64,000 nt of DNA from Streptomyces albireticuli (GTDB taxonomy: Bacteria > Actinomycetota > Actinomycetes > Streptomycetales > Streptomycetaceae). The notes beneath the pieces are model-generated. The model was not told where the DNA came from, did no database searches, and saw nothing but the letters and a program-made list of their open reading frames with translations. Made by a program: the position numbers and the translations under genes. Positions 1 to 8,992 of this stretch are shown here, piece after piece. Numbering within the stretch: the first letter of the stretch is position 1; every line of letters starts with the position of its first letter. Where the stretch lies: the NCBI RefSeq assembly GCF_021228125.1, contig NZ_JAJQQS010000004.1, positions 248,001 through 312,000 of the forward strand, written 5' to 3'.

Positions 1-1059
1 GCCGGCTTCGTGCTGCTGTTCGCGGCGCCGACGCCCAAGGGGCTGCCGTCGGCGGTCTGGGTGGGGGTGGCCTTCTTCTGCTGCGCCTCCGCCTACGCGG
101 CGTTCCAGGTGCCGTACACGGCGGTGCTCGCCGAGCTCGCGGACGACCCGGCGATCCGGACCCGGCTCGCGACGTGGCGCACCGTCTTCTACGGCACGGC
201 GATCCTGCTGGCCGGCGGGGCGGCCCCGCTGCTGGTGCACGCGGCGGACGGCGAGCGCGTCGGCTACGCGCTGATGGGCGGGGTCCTGGGGCTGGTGCTG
301 CTGGCGGGGACCCTCGCGGCGGCGTCGAACGCGCCGCGCACGGCGGGCGCCCGGCCCCGGCCGGTGCCCATGACGTTCCGTCAGCAGGTGACCGTGGCGG
401 GGGCGTCCCGGCCGTTCCGCCGGCTGCTCGGCGTCCATCTCGCGCAGACGCTGGCGACCGGGATCATGCTCGGGTCCGCGCAGTACTTCGCGACGTACCG
501 GCTGCACGACTCGCGGGCGACGACCGCGCTGTTCGGCTGTCTGATCCTCCCGCTGCTGCTGGCGGCGCCGGTCTGGCACACGGCGGGGCGGCGGCTGGGC
601 CCGGCGCGCGGTCTGCTGGCCGCCGTCTGCCTGTTCATCGCGGGCGCGGCGCTGCTCCTGGCCACCCCGGTGGTGCCGAGGCTCCTCGTGTACGGGTTCG
701 TCGCCGTGTGCGGCGTCGGGTACGCGGGGATGCAGACCTTCGCCGTGGCCATGCTGAGCGACGTCATCGCCGACGACGCGCGGGAGCGGGGCGCGGGCCA
801 CAGCCGCGGGGGCGCGTTCACCGGGCTGTGGACGGCGGCGGAGGTGATCGGGGCCGGTGCGGGGCCCGCGCTGTTCTCCGGGCTGCTGGCGGTCACCGGC
901 TTCGTGTCGTCGGACGCGGAGCACCGGGCGGCGCAGCCGGGGGCGGCCCTGACGGCCGTACTGCTGGGGGTGTCGCTGCTGCCGGCGCTGGTCCTGGTGC
1001 CCGCGGTCGTGTGCGCCGGGCGGCTGGCGCGCGACCGCGGGGACCGGCCCGGCCGCTGA
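1..1059 (+). CDS. MFS transporter, MelB/GPH-like (5' end outside window)
   Basis: Polytopic inner-membrane transporter whose reading frame is already open at base 1, so the N-terminus lies upstream. About 353 residues remain, dominated by hydrophobic helices separated by short Arg-rich loops. The segment with YAAFQVPYTAVLAEL followed by a charged R-x-R-L-x-x-W-R loop resembles the cytoplasmic loop region of the glycoside-pentoside-hexuronide:cation symporter branch of the major facilitator superfamily. Substrate cannot be read from the sequence, and a drug exporter of the same superfamily is possible. It converges on the nitroreductase gene, with a strong hairpin between them. Family call is reasonably sure; subfamily is tentative. 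Confidence 0.8.
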   Translation, partial: AGFVLLFAAPTPKGLPSAVWVGVAFFCCASAYAAFQVPYTAVLAELADDPAIRTRLATWRTVFYGTAILLAGGAAPLLVHAADGERVGYALMGGVLGLVLLAGTLAAASNAPRTAGARPRPVPMTFRQQVTVAGASRPFRRLLGVHLAQTLATGIMLGSAQYFATYRLHDSRATTALFGCLILPLLLAAPVWHTAGRRLGPARGLLAAVCLFIAGAALLLATPVVPRLLVYGFVAVCGVGYAGMQTFAVAMLSDVIADDARERGAGHSRGGAFTGLWTAAEVIGAGAGPALFSGLLAVTGFVSSDAEHRAAQPGAALTAVLLGVSLLPALVLVPAVVCAGRLARDRGDRPGR

Positions 1060-1063
1060 GCCG

Positions 1064-1105
1064 GCCCCGGTGGGCCCCGGGTCACGCCCCGGGGCCCACC
1101 GGGGC
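1064..1105. terminator. Bidirectional hairpin between convergent genes
   Basis: A perfect 18-bp stem (1064-1081 pairing with 1088-1105) with a 6-nt loop lies just after the transporter stop. It overlaps the last codons of the converging nitroreductase gene. There is no U-tract, which is usual for Streptomyces terminator hairpins. Confidence 0.7.
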
Positions 1106-1651
1106 GAGGAGCGACGACAGCTTGGCCCGCGCGTCCCCGGGCGGGCGGGGCGCGAGCGGGCGCCGGGCGTCGGGGGTCCCGACGTACAGCCAGCCGAGCG
1201 ACTGCTCGGTGCCGGCGAGGCCGAGCACGCGTCGCACCGGTGGGGCGTCGGCGAGGGCTCCGGTCCGCCAGATGGAGCCCCAGCCGCGCTCCTGGAGCAG
1301 CAGGACCAGGGTGTGGACCGCGCACACGGTGGCCGCGAGCTGCTCCCAGCGGGGGACCTTGGGGTGGTCCCGGGGGCAGAGCACCACGGAGATCAGCAGG
1401 GGTGCCCGCAGGGCCTTGGCGGCGGTCCGCTCGCGGTCGGCGGGGGCGCCGCCGGCCGCCTCCGCCATCGCCTCGCCCAGCAGGCGCCGTTCGTCGCCCC
1501 GGAGGACGACCAGCCGCCAGGGCGAGAGCCGCCCGTGGTCGGGCGCCGTCATCGCCAGCTCGACGAGCTCCGCCAGCTCCCGGTCGTCCGGGCCGGGGCC
1601 GGTCAGGCGGGTGGCGCTGCGCCGGGCGAGCACGGTCTGTTCGACGTTCAT
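1082..1651 (-). CDS. Nitroreductase family protein (YdjA-like)
   Basis: FMN-dependent oxidoreductase of the compact nitroreductase class, 189 aa, close to the ~183 aa of YdjA-type members. The N-terminus carries the flavin-phosphate motif RRSATR, and APDHGRLSPWRLVV is characteristic of the YdjA subgroup. The C-terminal half contains the GWGSIWRTG stretch typical of the family. I chose ATG at 1651, directly after a purine-rich AGGGGAAG. A longer version from ATG at 1711 lacks a ribosome-binding site and adds atypical sequence. Physiological substrate is unknown; NAD(P)H-dependent nitro or quinone reduction is the family expectation. It lies 180 bp downstream of the cysteine desulfurase on the same strand. 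Confidence 0.85.
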   Translation of the reverse strand: MNVEQTVLARRSATRLTGPGPDDRELAELVELAMTAPDHGRLSPWRLVVLRGDERRLLGEAMAEAAGGAPADRERTAAKALRAPLLISVVLCPRDHPKVPRWEQLAATVCAVHTLVLLLQERGWGSIWRTGALADAPPVRRVLGLAGTEQSLGWLYVGTPDARRPLAPRPPGDARAKLSSLLAPVGPGA

Positions 1652-1830
1652 CTTCCCCTGCACCTTCTCCACCCGGTTTTCACCAGGGCGCTCGATAATT
1701 CCTGCGCCCATGGTGAAGGGAGAAAATGCCGCCGGGACAGGGACGCGCGGCGCCCCTTAGCGGTCATGACCGGATCCGACCACACGGGAGGGCCGGGCGG
1801 GCACCGGGGTGCGGGGGCGCCGGAAAGGTG

Positions 1831-3204
<1,374 letters not shown>

Positions 3205-3300
3205 TCACCCGTCCGGGGGCCGTTCCCCGGACCGCCCTGAACCGGCCACGCCCGGTTCAGGGCGGGCGCGGTGGTCATGTCCCGCATGGGGCGAGGGAGT

Positions 3301-4770
3301 TCAGACCACCCAGTGCGGGCGCTCGACCGCGGACTCCAGGGGCATCCCCTCGTCGAGCGAGGCGGCGAGGCGGCGGACCGCCTCGTCCAGGGTGTCGGCG
3401 GGCAGGGTGTAGGGGATGCGCAGGCGGTGTTCGAACGTCCCGGGGTCGGCGCCGAAGCGGGCGCCGCTCTCGATGCGCACACCGTGGCCGAGCGCCCGGT
3501 CGGCCAGCGCCGAGGCCACCGGCCGCCCCAGGTCGACCCAGAGCGAGAGCCCGCCGGCCGGCAGCCGCCAGTCCCACCGCGGCGCGTGCCGCCCCAGCGC
3601 CCCGGCGAGCGCGTCCCGCTGCGCGCGCACCTGCTCGATGCGGGTGGTGAGCCAGTCACCGGTGGACTCCATGAGGGCGACGGCGAGGAGCTGGTCCAGC
3701 ACGGAGCCGGCCATGTCCACGGTCACCCGGAGCCCGGCGAGTTCGTTGATCAGCCGGGGTGCCGCCCGCAGCCAGCCGATGCGCATGCCGCCCCAGAGGG
3801 TCTTGCTCAGGGAGCCGATCGTGATCACGTGGTCGCCCTCGCCGGGCGCGGCGTGCGAGGCGTAGGGCGCCGGGACGGGAACGTCGAGGGCGATGTCGGC
3901 GAGGGTCTCGTCGATCACCAGCCAGGTGCCCGACTTACGGGTGGCGCGGACGACCTGGGCGCGCTGGGCGACGGGCATGAGGCAGCCGACCGGGTTCTGG
4001 AAGTCGGGGATCAGATAGGCCAGCCGGGGCACCACCTGGCGCAGGGTGGACTCCATGATCTCCAGGTCCCAGCCGTTCTCGGTGACGGGCACCGGGGCCA
4101 TCCGCAGCCGGGCCCGCCGGATCGCCTCCAGGGCGTTGGGATAGGAGGGGTTCTCGACCATGACCCGGTCGCCGGGCCCGCACAGCAGCCCGATCGTCAG
4201 CATCAGGGCCTGCTGGGCGCCGGAGGTGATGATGATCTGCTCGGGGCGGGTCGGCAGGCCGCGCCGGGTGTAGCGGTCGGCGACGGCGGCGCGTAATTCG
4301 ATGAGCCCGAAGGGGTTGTAGCCGGCCGTCCGCGCCCGCTCCGTCAGCCGCGGGGCGACCTTGGCCAGGGCGTGGGTGAGGACCTCCTCGGGCAGCGCGA
4401 GGGCCGCGGCCGTGAGGTTGATGAAGGCGTCGGGGGCGGGCTGGAGCCGGCTGACGCCCGCGGTCTCGCCGCCGTCGGGCACGGCCGTCCAGGTGCCCGA
4501 CCCCCGGCGGCTGAGGGCGTAACCGCTCTCGCGCAGCAGGTCGTAGGCGGCGGTGACGGTGGCCCGGCTCATCCTGAGTGTCGGGGCGAGTTCGCGCTCG
4601 GCGGGCAGTTTCACATGGAGCGCGATCCGCCCGTCGAGGATCAGGGCGCGGATGGCCGCGGCGAGGTGGCGGTAGACGGGACGGGCCATCGTCACGTCAG
4701 AGAGCAGTGCGCCCAGCCTCCGGGCCCCGATCGACCTGCCTCCGGACTGCGGGGTGTACGTGTCAGGCAT
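3301..4770 (-). CDS. MocR-type regulator (GntR winged helix fused to aminotransferase domain)
   Basis: 489-aa transcription factor of the MocR/GabR/PdxR group. Residues ~25-100 form a GntR winged-helix domain (LPAERELAPTLRMSRATVTAAYDLL). Residues ~125-489 form a fold-type I aminotransferase domain with the PLP-lysine segment GSLSKTLWGG. Members of this group sense PLP or amino compounds and bind their own promoters. The start is ATG at 4770, behind AGAGG. The upstream gap contains a perfect ATTGGTC-N10-GACCAAT inverted repeat, consistent with autoregulation or control of the divergent gene. The usual yczE partner of YczR-type members is absent, so the regulated target is not obvious. Confidence 0.88.
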   Translation of the reverse strand: MPDTYTPQSGGRSIGARRLGALLSDVTMARPVYRHLAAAIRALILDGRIALHVKLPAERELAPTLRMSRATVTAAYDLLRESGYALSRRGSGTWTAVPDGGETAGVSRLQPAPDAFINLTAAALALPEEVLTHALAKVAPRLTERARTAGYNPFGLIELRAAVADRYTRRGLPTRPEQIIITSGAQQALMLTIGLLCGPGDRVMVENPSYPNALEAIRRARLRMAPVPVTENGWDLEIMESTLRQVVPRLAYLIPDFQNPVGCLMPVAQRAQVVRATRKSGTWLVIDETLADIALDVPVPAPYASHAAPGEGDHVITIGSLSKTLWGGMRIGWLRAAPRLINELAGLRVTVDMAGSVLDQLLAVALMESTGDWLTTRIEQVRAQRDALAGALGRHAPRWDWRLPAGGLSLWVDLGRPVASALADRALGHGVRIESGARFGADPGTFEHRLRIPYTLPADTLDEAVRRLAASLDEGMPLESAVERPHWVV

Positions 4771-4784
4771 ACCACTACCTCTGA

Positions 4785-4808
4785 ATTGGTCGTGTTTTCC
4801 AGACCAAT
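4785..4808. promoter_or_regulatory. Candidate MocR operator, ATTGGTC-N10-GACCAAT
   Basis: Perfect 7-bp inverted repeat with a 10-bp spacer, half-site centres 17 bp apart, starting 15 bp upstream of the MocR start codon. Additionally ATACCA (4769-4774), the half-site described for GabR, overlaps the start codon region. Position and symmetry suggest a binding site for the adjacent regulator; this is inferred. Confidence 0.55.
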
Positions 4809-4977
4809 GAATGTACAGACTCGTTCACGTGGCAAGCCCGGCCACGCGAACCGGCCGCACCGGGACGGCCGTGGCCGGGAGCCGCGCGAGGAGCGCGGGG
4901 AGGCCGGGGAAGTGGCCGGAGCGGCAGCCCGAATGACGGACCGTCAGCTCCCTGGGGCGCGAGGAGGAAGGAGAGCC

Positions 4978-5517
4978 GTGTCCCACGCATCAGGACGCGT
5001 CATCGTGGGGGTCAGCGGATCGCTGGGCAGCCTGGCGGCGCTCCGCCGGGCGGTCGAGGAGGCCCGGCGCGACGGCCGGACGCTGGTGGCGGTGATCGCC
5101 TGGGCCCCGCCGGAGGGCGAGACCCTGTACCGGAGGGCGCCGTGCCCGCCACTGGCGAAGGCGTGGGCGGGCAAGGCCGCGGACCGGCTGGACACGGCCT
5201 TCCACGAGGCGCTCGGCGGGGTGCCGGAGGACGTGGACGTGGAGTTCGAGGTGGTGCGCGCCGCGCCCGGGTTCGCACTCTGCGACATCGCCGACCGGGC
5301 GGGCGACCTGCTGGTCGTCGGGGCGGGCGGGCAGGGCCTGGCGGGCCGCCTCCGGTGGGGCCCGGTCCGCCGCTACGTCCTGGCGAAGGCGCGCTGCCCG
5401 GTGCTGGCGGTGCCCGCTCCCGCCGTGTCCTGGCGGACGGCCCGCGCCGCCCTGCGCCGGGTCGATCCGATGGACTTCACCCCGCGGCGCGCCGACCCCC
5501 ACGGGACGACGGCGTGA
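4978..5517 (+). CDS. Universal stress protein (UspA) family
   Basis: Single-domain UspA-fold protein of 179 aa. It begins with the typical VIVGVSGSLGS strand-loop and ends with the conserved ARCPVLAVP strand. GTG at 4978 was chosen because GGAAGGAG lies a few bases upstream; longer versions run through non-coding GC-rich sequence. In the nucleotide-binding G-x2-G-x9-G-(S/T) motif the final position reads Gly-Pro (RWGPVRR), so ATP binding may be altered. Function is general stress survival in the family; no specific partner is visible. It is transcribed divergently from the MocR regulator and converges on the DUF2182 gene. Confidence 0.85.
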   Translation: MSHASGRVIVGVSGSLGSLAALRRAVEEARRDGRTLVAVIAWAPPEGETLYRRAPCPPLAKAWAGKAADRLDTAFHEALGGVPEDVDVEFEVVRAAPGFALCDIADRAGDLLVVGAGGQGLAGRLRWGPVRRYVLAKARCPVLAVPAPAVSWRTARAALRRVDPMDFTPRRADPHGTTA

Positions 5518-5579
5518 CGTCCCGTGGCCGGCGGACGGGTCCCCGGGGAGGGCGCGCGGGCGCGCCCCGCTCGGGCCGG

Positions 5580-6419
5580 TCAGCCGACGAGGCCGGCGAG
5601 CGGGGTGTGCAGGAGCGGGTCGCACATGAGGATCACGCCGAGGCCGGCCAGCACCCCGCCGGTGGCCATGGCGATCCTCTTGCCGGCCTTGAGGGCGCGC
5701 TCGGCCAGGAAGAGCAGGGTGAGGATGCCCATCCAGAGCAGGTTGTGCAGGCCCACGGCGACCTGGACCAGCATCAGGGCCCAGCAGCAGCCGAGGCAGT
5801 ACAGGCCGTTGAGGACACCGGCCCGCAGGGTGCCGAGCGTCCCGGCCTTGAAGTCATGGGTGAGGACGAACGACAGCGGGCTGCGGCAGACGGTGAGGCA
5901 GCGCGTCTTGAGGCCGGTGAACTGGAAGAGACCGGCGGCCGTGATGACGACGCCGGCGCCCGCGACCGACCAGGGGCTGCCCTCGGAGACCGGGAGCAGC
6001 CAGCGCTTGCCCGCCAGGAGCAGCAGCGGTACGAGTCCGGAGAGCACCCAGATCAGCAGATAGCCACCGATGAACACCGAGGTCGAGACGGCTCCGGCGC
6101 GCCCCTTGGGACGGGTGACGAACCGGTGGGCGGCGACCAGCGGCACGGCCACGGGCAGCATCATGGCGATCACCATGCCCGCCCACATCGCGAGGAACAT
6201 CTCCGCCTCGGTGGCCGAGAGGGTGCCCGCGGTGGCGCTCCCGTGGCCGCTGTGGCCGCCTCCGGACATCCCCGGCATGTCCGCCGTCCCCGCGGACCCG
6301 CCCGAGTGGGAGGACCCGCTCAGGTACATCCACCACCAGGCGAGGGCCGATACGGCGCACACCCACACCGCGGTGGTGAGGGTGAGGCGCCGCATCACGA
6401 TCTGAGGCGCAGTGGTCAC
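5580..6419 (-). CDS. DUF2182 integral membrane protein, predicted metal-binding
   Basis: 279-aa polytopic membrane protein of the DUF2182 family. A first transmembrane helix (residues ~10-30) is followed by an extracytoplasmic Met/His/Gly-rich linker (MPGMSGGGHSGHG). Several further helices follow, one with a Cys-rich segment (YCLGCCW), and a conserved KTRCL...C motif lies near the middle. Met/His linkers of this kind are common in copper-handling proteins; no activity is established for the family. Translation starts at GTG 6419, overlapping the stop codon of the DUF1326 gene (GTGA), so the two are co-translated. DUF1326 and DUF2182 genes are frequent neighbours, as I recall. Confidence 0.85.
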   Translation of the reverse strand: MTTAPQIVMRRLTLTTAVWVCAVSALAWWWMYLSGSSHSGGSAGTADMPGMSGGGHSGHGSATAGTLSATEAEMFLAMWAGMVIAMMLPVAVPLVAAHRFVTRPKGRAGAVSTSVFIGGYLLIWVLSGLVPLLLLAGKRWLLPVSEGSPWSVAGAGVVITAAGLFQFTGLKTRCLTVCRSPLSFVLTHDFKAGTLGTLRAGVLNGLYCLGCCWALMLVQVAVGLHNLLWMGILTLLFLAERALKAGKRIAMATGGVLAGLGVILMCDPLLHTPLAGLVG

Positions 6420-7009
6420 TCCGACCCCATCTTCATGGGTCCGAAGTCCGCGTGCACCAGGGGCCAGTCCCAGCCGAGGTCGGGGTCGACGAACCGGCTC
6501 TCGGTCTTGGCCAGCAGCCGCTCGCCGCCGAAGGACATCAGGGCGTTGTGCACCGCGATGGGCGTCTCGCCGTCGCGGCCCAGCAGCGGCTTGACCGGGA
6601 TGGTGCTGGCCCGGCCGAGCTGGAAGTAGGGCTTGTCCCCCGAGTCGTCGAGCTCGATGGGGACCCTGCGGACGCCCTTGAAGTCCTCGACCAGCGTGAA
6701 CAGCAGGGCGAGCAGCCCGCCGGCCTTGCCGGTGAGGATCTGCTCCATGGCCTCGCTCTGCGCCTCGGGCGTCTCCTCGCCGATGTACACGGCGACCTTC
6801 AGACCGCCGTCCCAGACGTGCTTGACGGTCCGGTAGGCGACACCGAGCTTGCAGCCGGCCAGGTCGACGTCACCGTAGTGGCCTTTGTCGACGATGCCGA
6901 CGCCGATGGCGTCGCAGGATCCGTGGGTCGGTGCCTCCGCGAACCAGCAGGGGCAGGGCGTGCCGCAGTTGCACGCGCCCGCCAGGCGGCCCTCGATCGA
7001 CCACTCCAT
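6416..7009 (-). CDS. DUF1326 domain protein, Cys-rich
   Basis: 197-aa soluble protein of the DUF1326 family. The N-terminus contains C13-x-C15-x3-C19-x-C21 plus C32, C53, H29 and H44, a pattern strongly suggestive of metal or cluster binding. The remainder (a GLKVAVYIGEETPEAQ region and the C-terminal DLGWDW segment) matches the family layout. ATG at 7009 follows GAAAGGA. It is the first gene of a two-gene unit with the DUF2182 membrane protein (4-bp overlap). An 18-bp hairpin separates it from the diiron-protein gene upstream, so the two pairs are probably separate transcripts. Biochemical function is unknown. Confidence 0.85.
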   Translation of the reverse strand: MEWSIEGRLAGACNCGTPCPCWFAEAPTHGSCDAIGVGIVDKGHYGDVDLAGCKLGVAYRTVKHVWDGGLKVAVYIGEETPEAQSEAMEQILTGKAGGLLALLFTLVEDFKGVRRVPIELDDSGDKPYFQLGRASTIPVKPLLGRDGETPIAVHNALMSFGGERLLAKTESRFVDPDLGWDWPLVHADFGPMKMGSE

Positions 7010-7105
7010 AGCGCGAGTCCTTTCAGGATCGTTGACCGACAGCCGTCCCCGGCTGTCCGGGCGTGGGTGCCCGCCGGTGCCGGGCCGTGCGCCGGCGGGC
7101 GAGGC

Positions 7106-7146
7106 CGGCCGGGGTGCCGCGGGGAGGGCCCGCGGCACCCCGGCCG
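7106..7146 (-). terminator. Perfect 18-bp hairpin after the diiron-protein gene
   Basis: Arms 7106-7123 and 7129-7146 are perfectly complementary with a 5-nt loop, and lie 7 nt beyond the stop of the gene at 7153. This suggests that the acyltransferase/diiron unit ends here and the DUF1326-DUF2182 pair has its own promoter. Confidence 0.75.
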
Positions 7147-7152
7147 CGCCGG

Positions 7153-7878
7153 TCAGGCCGTGGCGGCCGCCAGCTCGGCCTCCTTGGCACGGGTGGCCTC
7201 GTACGCCTCGACGAAGTACATCGTGAAGAGCTTGTACAGGTGGGCGAAGTGGCCGAGCAGCCGCTCGACGTCGGCGTCCGTCTTCACCAGCGTCATCAGG
7301 GTGTTCCACACGTCGCCGGTGTGGTCCTCCTCGATGTCGTAGTTGACGTGCGTACGGGCGCCCTTGACCTCGTCCTTGCCGAGGGTCTTCTCCAGGTTGT
7401 CCAGCCAGTCCGGCTGGGTCTTGCGGGTCGTGTACTCCAGGAAGTAGCTGCTGGCTATGGCGGCCAGCGGGGTGCCCTCGAACTCCAGGCAGTAGAGGAA
7501 GTAGCCGTTCAGCAGCTTGGTGGCCAGGAACGGGTCGGTGGAGTAGACCTCCTCCGGCTCGATGCCCACCCGGGCCAGGTCGGCGAGGAAGAGACGGTCG
7601 TGCAGCATCTCGTCATCGGTGTACTCGGCCCACTCCTTGGCCGCCACCGGGTCGTGCAGGGTGAAGTAGCGGATGGCGTGGGCGTCGATGGTGCGCTTGC
7701 GGCGGATCCGCAGGATCGTCTCGATGGTGTGCCGCTTGTAGTACGGCATGTCGACCTCGGCGTCGCTGAGGAAGTGCGTGGCGTACGGCACCTCCTTGTA
7801 GAACTGCCCGATGTAGGCGTCGAGCTTCGCGTTGACCTGCTCGCGCAGCTCCGGGCGGATGATCTCGGTGTCGGACAT
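7153..7878 (-). CDS. Haem-oxygenase-fold, iron-dependent oxidase/oxygenase-like protein (HDO)
   Basis: 241-aa all-helical protein resembling iron-containing redox enzymes of the haem-oxygenase-like diiron oxidase superfamily. Candidate ligands are E90-x2-H93 (DDEMLHD), E148 (YFLEYT) and a cluster H177-x3-D181, E183, H186 (HVNYDIEEDH). The E-x2-H spacing and the 58-residue step to E148 match my recollection of the fatty-acid decarboxylase UndA. The last helix departs from the common H-x3-D-x2-H pattern. Other members perform N-oxygenation or C-C cleavage, so chemistry is open. ATG at 7878 follows GGAGAG. It is the second gene of a unit with the acyltransferase-like gene (64-bp gap). Family fairly sure, substrate unknown. 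Confidence 0.7.
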   Translation of the reverse strand: MSDTEIIRPELREQVNAKLDAYIGQFYKEVPYATHFLSDAEVDMPYYKRHTIETILRIRRKRTIDAHAIRYFTLHDPVAAKEWAEYTDDEMLHDRLFLADLARVGIEPEEVYSTDPFLATKLLNGYFLYCLEFEGTPLAAIASSYFLEYTTRKTQPDWLDNLEKTLGKDEVKGARTHVNYDIEEDHTGDVWNTLMTLVKTDADVERLLGHFAHLYKLFTMYFVEAYEATRAKEAELAAATA

Positions 7879-7942
7879 ATGTGTCTCTCCTGGATCCTGT
7901 TGGATTTTCACTTGCCGATCGGCCGGCCGCCGGCCGCGAGGG

Positions 7943-8590
7943 CTACTGGCCGACCGACCCCGAACCTGACGGCACCCGGGTCTCTCCGATGAGGTCCTCC
8001 ATCGAGAAATCCATCTTTCCCGCCGCCGTGGCTTCGAGCAGGGGCCCGAATCCATAACCGGACAGCCGCTGCACTACCTCCGCCACATCGGCGACGATGG
8101 TGTAGTAATCGTCGCCGCGCTCCGGAATCGCATACGGTCCGGCCACCACCTTCGCTCCCGACGCCTCGAAGCCGGAGAGTTTTCCGCCCCGGCAGTAGGA
8201 GACGACCTTCTTGATGGGCAGATTCGCCAGCGCCCATTGCGAGGCCCAGCCGAACAACAGCCGGGAATAGGGCAGATCCCGTCCATGGCTGGGCGCGGAG
8301 ACCAGTCGCCCGAGTTCCCAGACCGTCGAGTCGCCCTTCAACTCGTCCGGCAGGAGACCAAGCTCCTCGATCTCGGTGGTGCAGGCCGTGACCGGCACGA
8401 TGCGAAGGGTCGCCCGGACACGGTCGCCCTTGCGGAGCAGGAATACTTTGCCTTGAAGGTCACGGTCCTTGTCAAGCCACCAGAACTCGCTCTCCGGGAA
8501 GCGGGGTTCATAACGGAGCAGACGCAGGGCGTGGGCCTCCGAGAGGTCTTCTATGTGCTGCGCGAGTGAGAATCGGTAGAGGTCTTCCAT
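7943..8590 (-). CDS. LuxI/N-acyl amino acid synthase-like GNAT-fold acyltransferase (tentative)
   Basis: 215-aa protein whose layout fits GNAT-fold acyl-ACP-dependent synthases such as LuxI-type or N-acyl amino acid synthases. Residues 37-44 (WWLDKDRD) resemble the W...D-x2-D acidic segment. Residues 45-65 form the beta strands preceding a WELGRL motif, where E92-x2-R95 matches the conserved E-x2-R of LuxI enzymes. A PYSRLLFGW helix follows. Similarity is distant and based on pattern alone. ATG at 8590 is set by a strong GGGAGG. Third positions use noticeably more A/T than neighbouring genes, a hint of transfer. No luxR-type gene is in the window. Products could be an acylated amino acid or lactone feeding the downstream diiron protein. 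Confidence 0.5.
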   Translation of the reverse strand: MEDLYRFSLAQHIEDLSEAHALRLLRYEPRFPESEFWWLDKDRDLQGKVFLLRKGDRVRATLRIVPVTACTTEIEELGLLPDELKGDSTVWELGRLVSAPSHGRDLPYSRLLFGWASQWALANLPIKKVVSYCRGGKLSGFEASGAKVVAGPYAIPERGDDYYTIVADVAEVVQRLSGYGFGPLLEATAAGKMDFSMEDLIGETRVPSGSGSVGQ

Positions 8591-8992
8591 GAATCCTCCC
8601 GAGTCGAACGGCGAAAGAGCAGCCCTCCCATTAAGTTCCTCATCATGGCCCCGCCAATAGCCGCTGGCCAGAAAAAGCCATGGCCCTGAATGGGGCATGC
8701 CCGGATGCAGACGTCCGGCCCGGGGCGGCCACCAGCCCTGATGCGGCCACGGAGGGTGTCCGCATCAGGTCATGCCCGGTTGATGCGCACACCCGCGAAC
8801 GCGGCGGATCGGTGGCATGATCCAGGATGGGGGAGGCCACCGGGCCGGGCCGACGGGCCCATCGGCGACCGGGCCGGATCCGCGGTCCCACGGCCGCGCC
8901 CTGGGGCGCCGACCGCCGGCACCCGGGCCCCCGACCGCGGGTCAGGGCCGCCCCGCCGGGGGTCCTCCGGACACAGAAAGTCACTGAATACT
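8591..8992. other. 402-bp intergenic region between divergent genes
   Basis: No convincing gene. It holds a perfect 10-bp inverted repeat CCTGATGCGG (8737-8746) / CCGCATCAGG (8760-8769) with a 13-bp spacer. CATGCCCGG followed by TGC occurs near both 8697 and 8771. Base composition is mixed: AT-richer near both start codons and GC-rich between 8820 and 8970. Promoters of the acyltransferase unit and the permease should lie here. Confidence 0.6.
8737..8769. promoter_or_regulatory. Inverted repeat, possible operator
   Basis: Perfect 10-bp arms with a 13-bp spacer in the divergent promoter region, about 150 bp upstream of the acyltransferase start and 225 bp upstream of the permease. It could be an operator or a weak hairpin; no cognate regulator is evident nearby. 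Confidence 0.35.

Noticed and set aside
7943..8590. Genuine AHL quorum-sensing synthase
   Set aside because: Only a few LuxI residues are matched and no luxR-type receptor is present; kept as a tentative GNAT-fold acyltransferase.
5580..8590. One four-gene operon from acyltransferase to DUF2182
   Set aside because: A perfect 18-bp hairpin and a 143-bp gap separate the two pairs, so they were treated as separate units.
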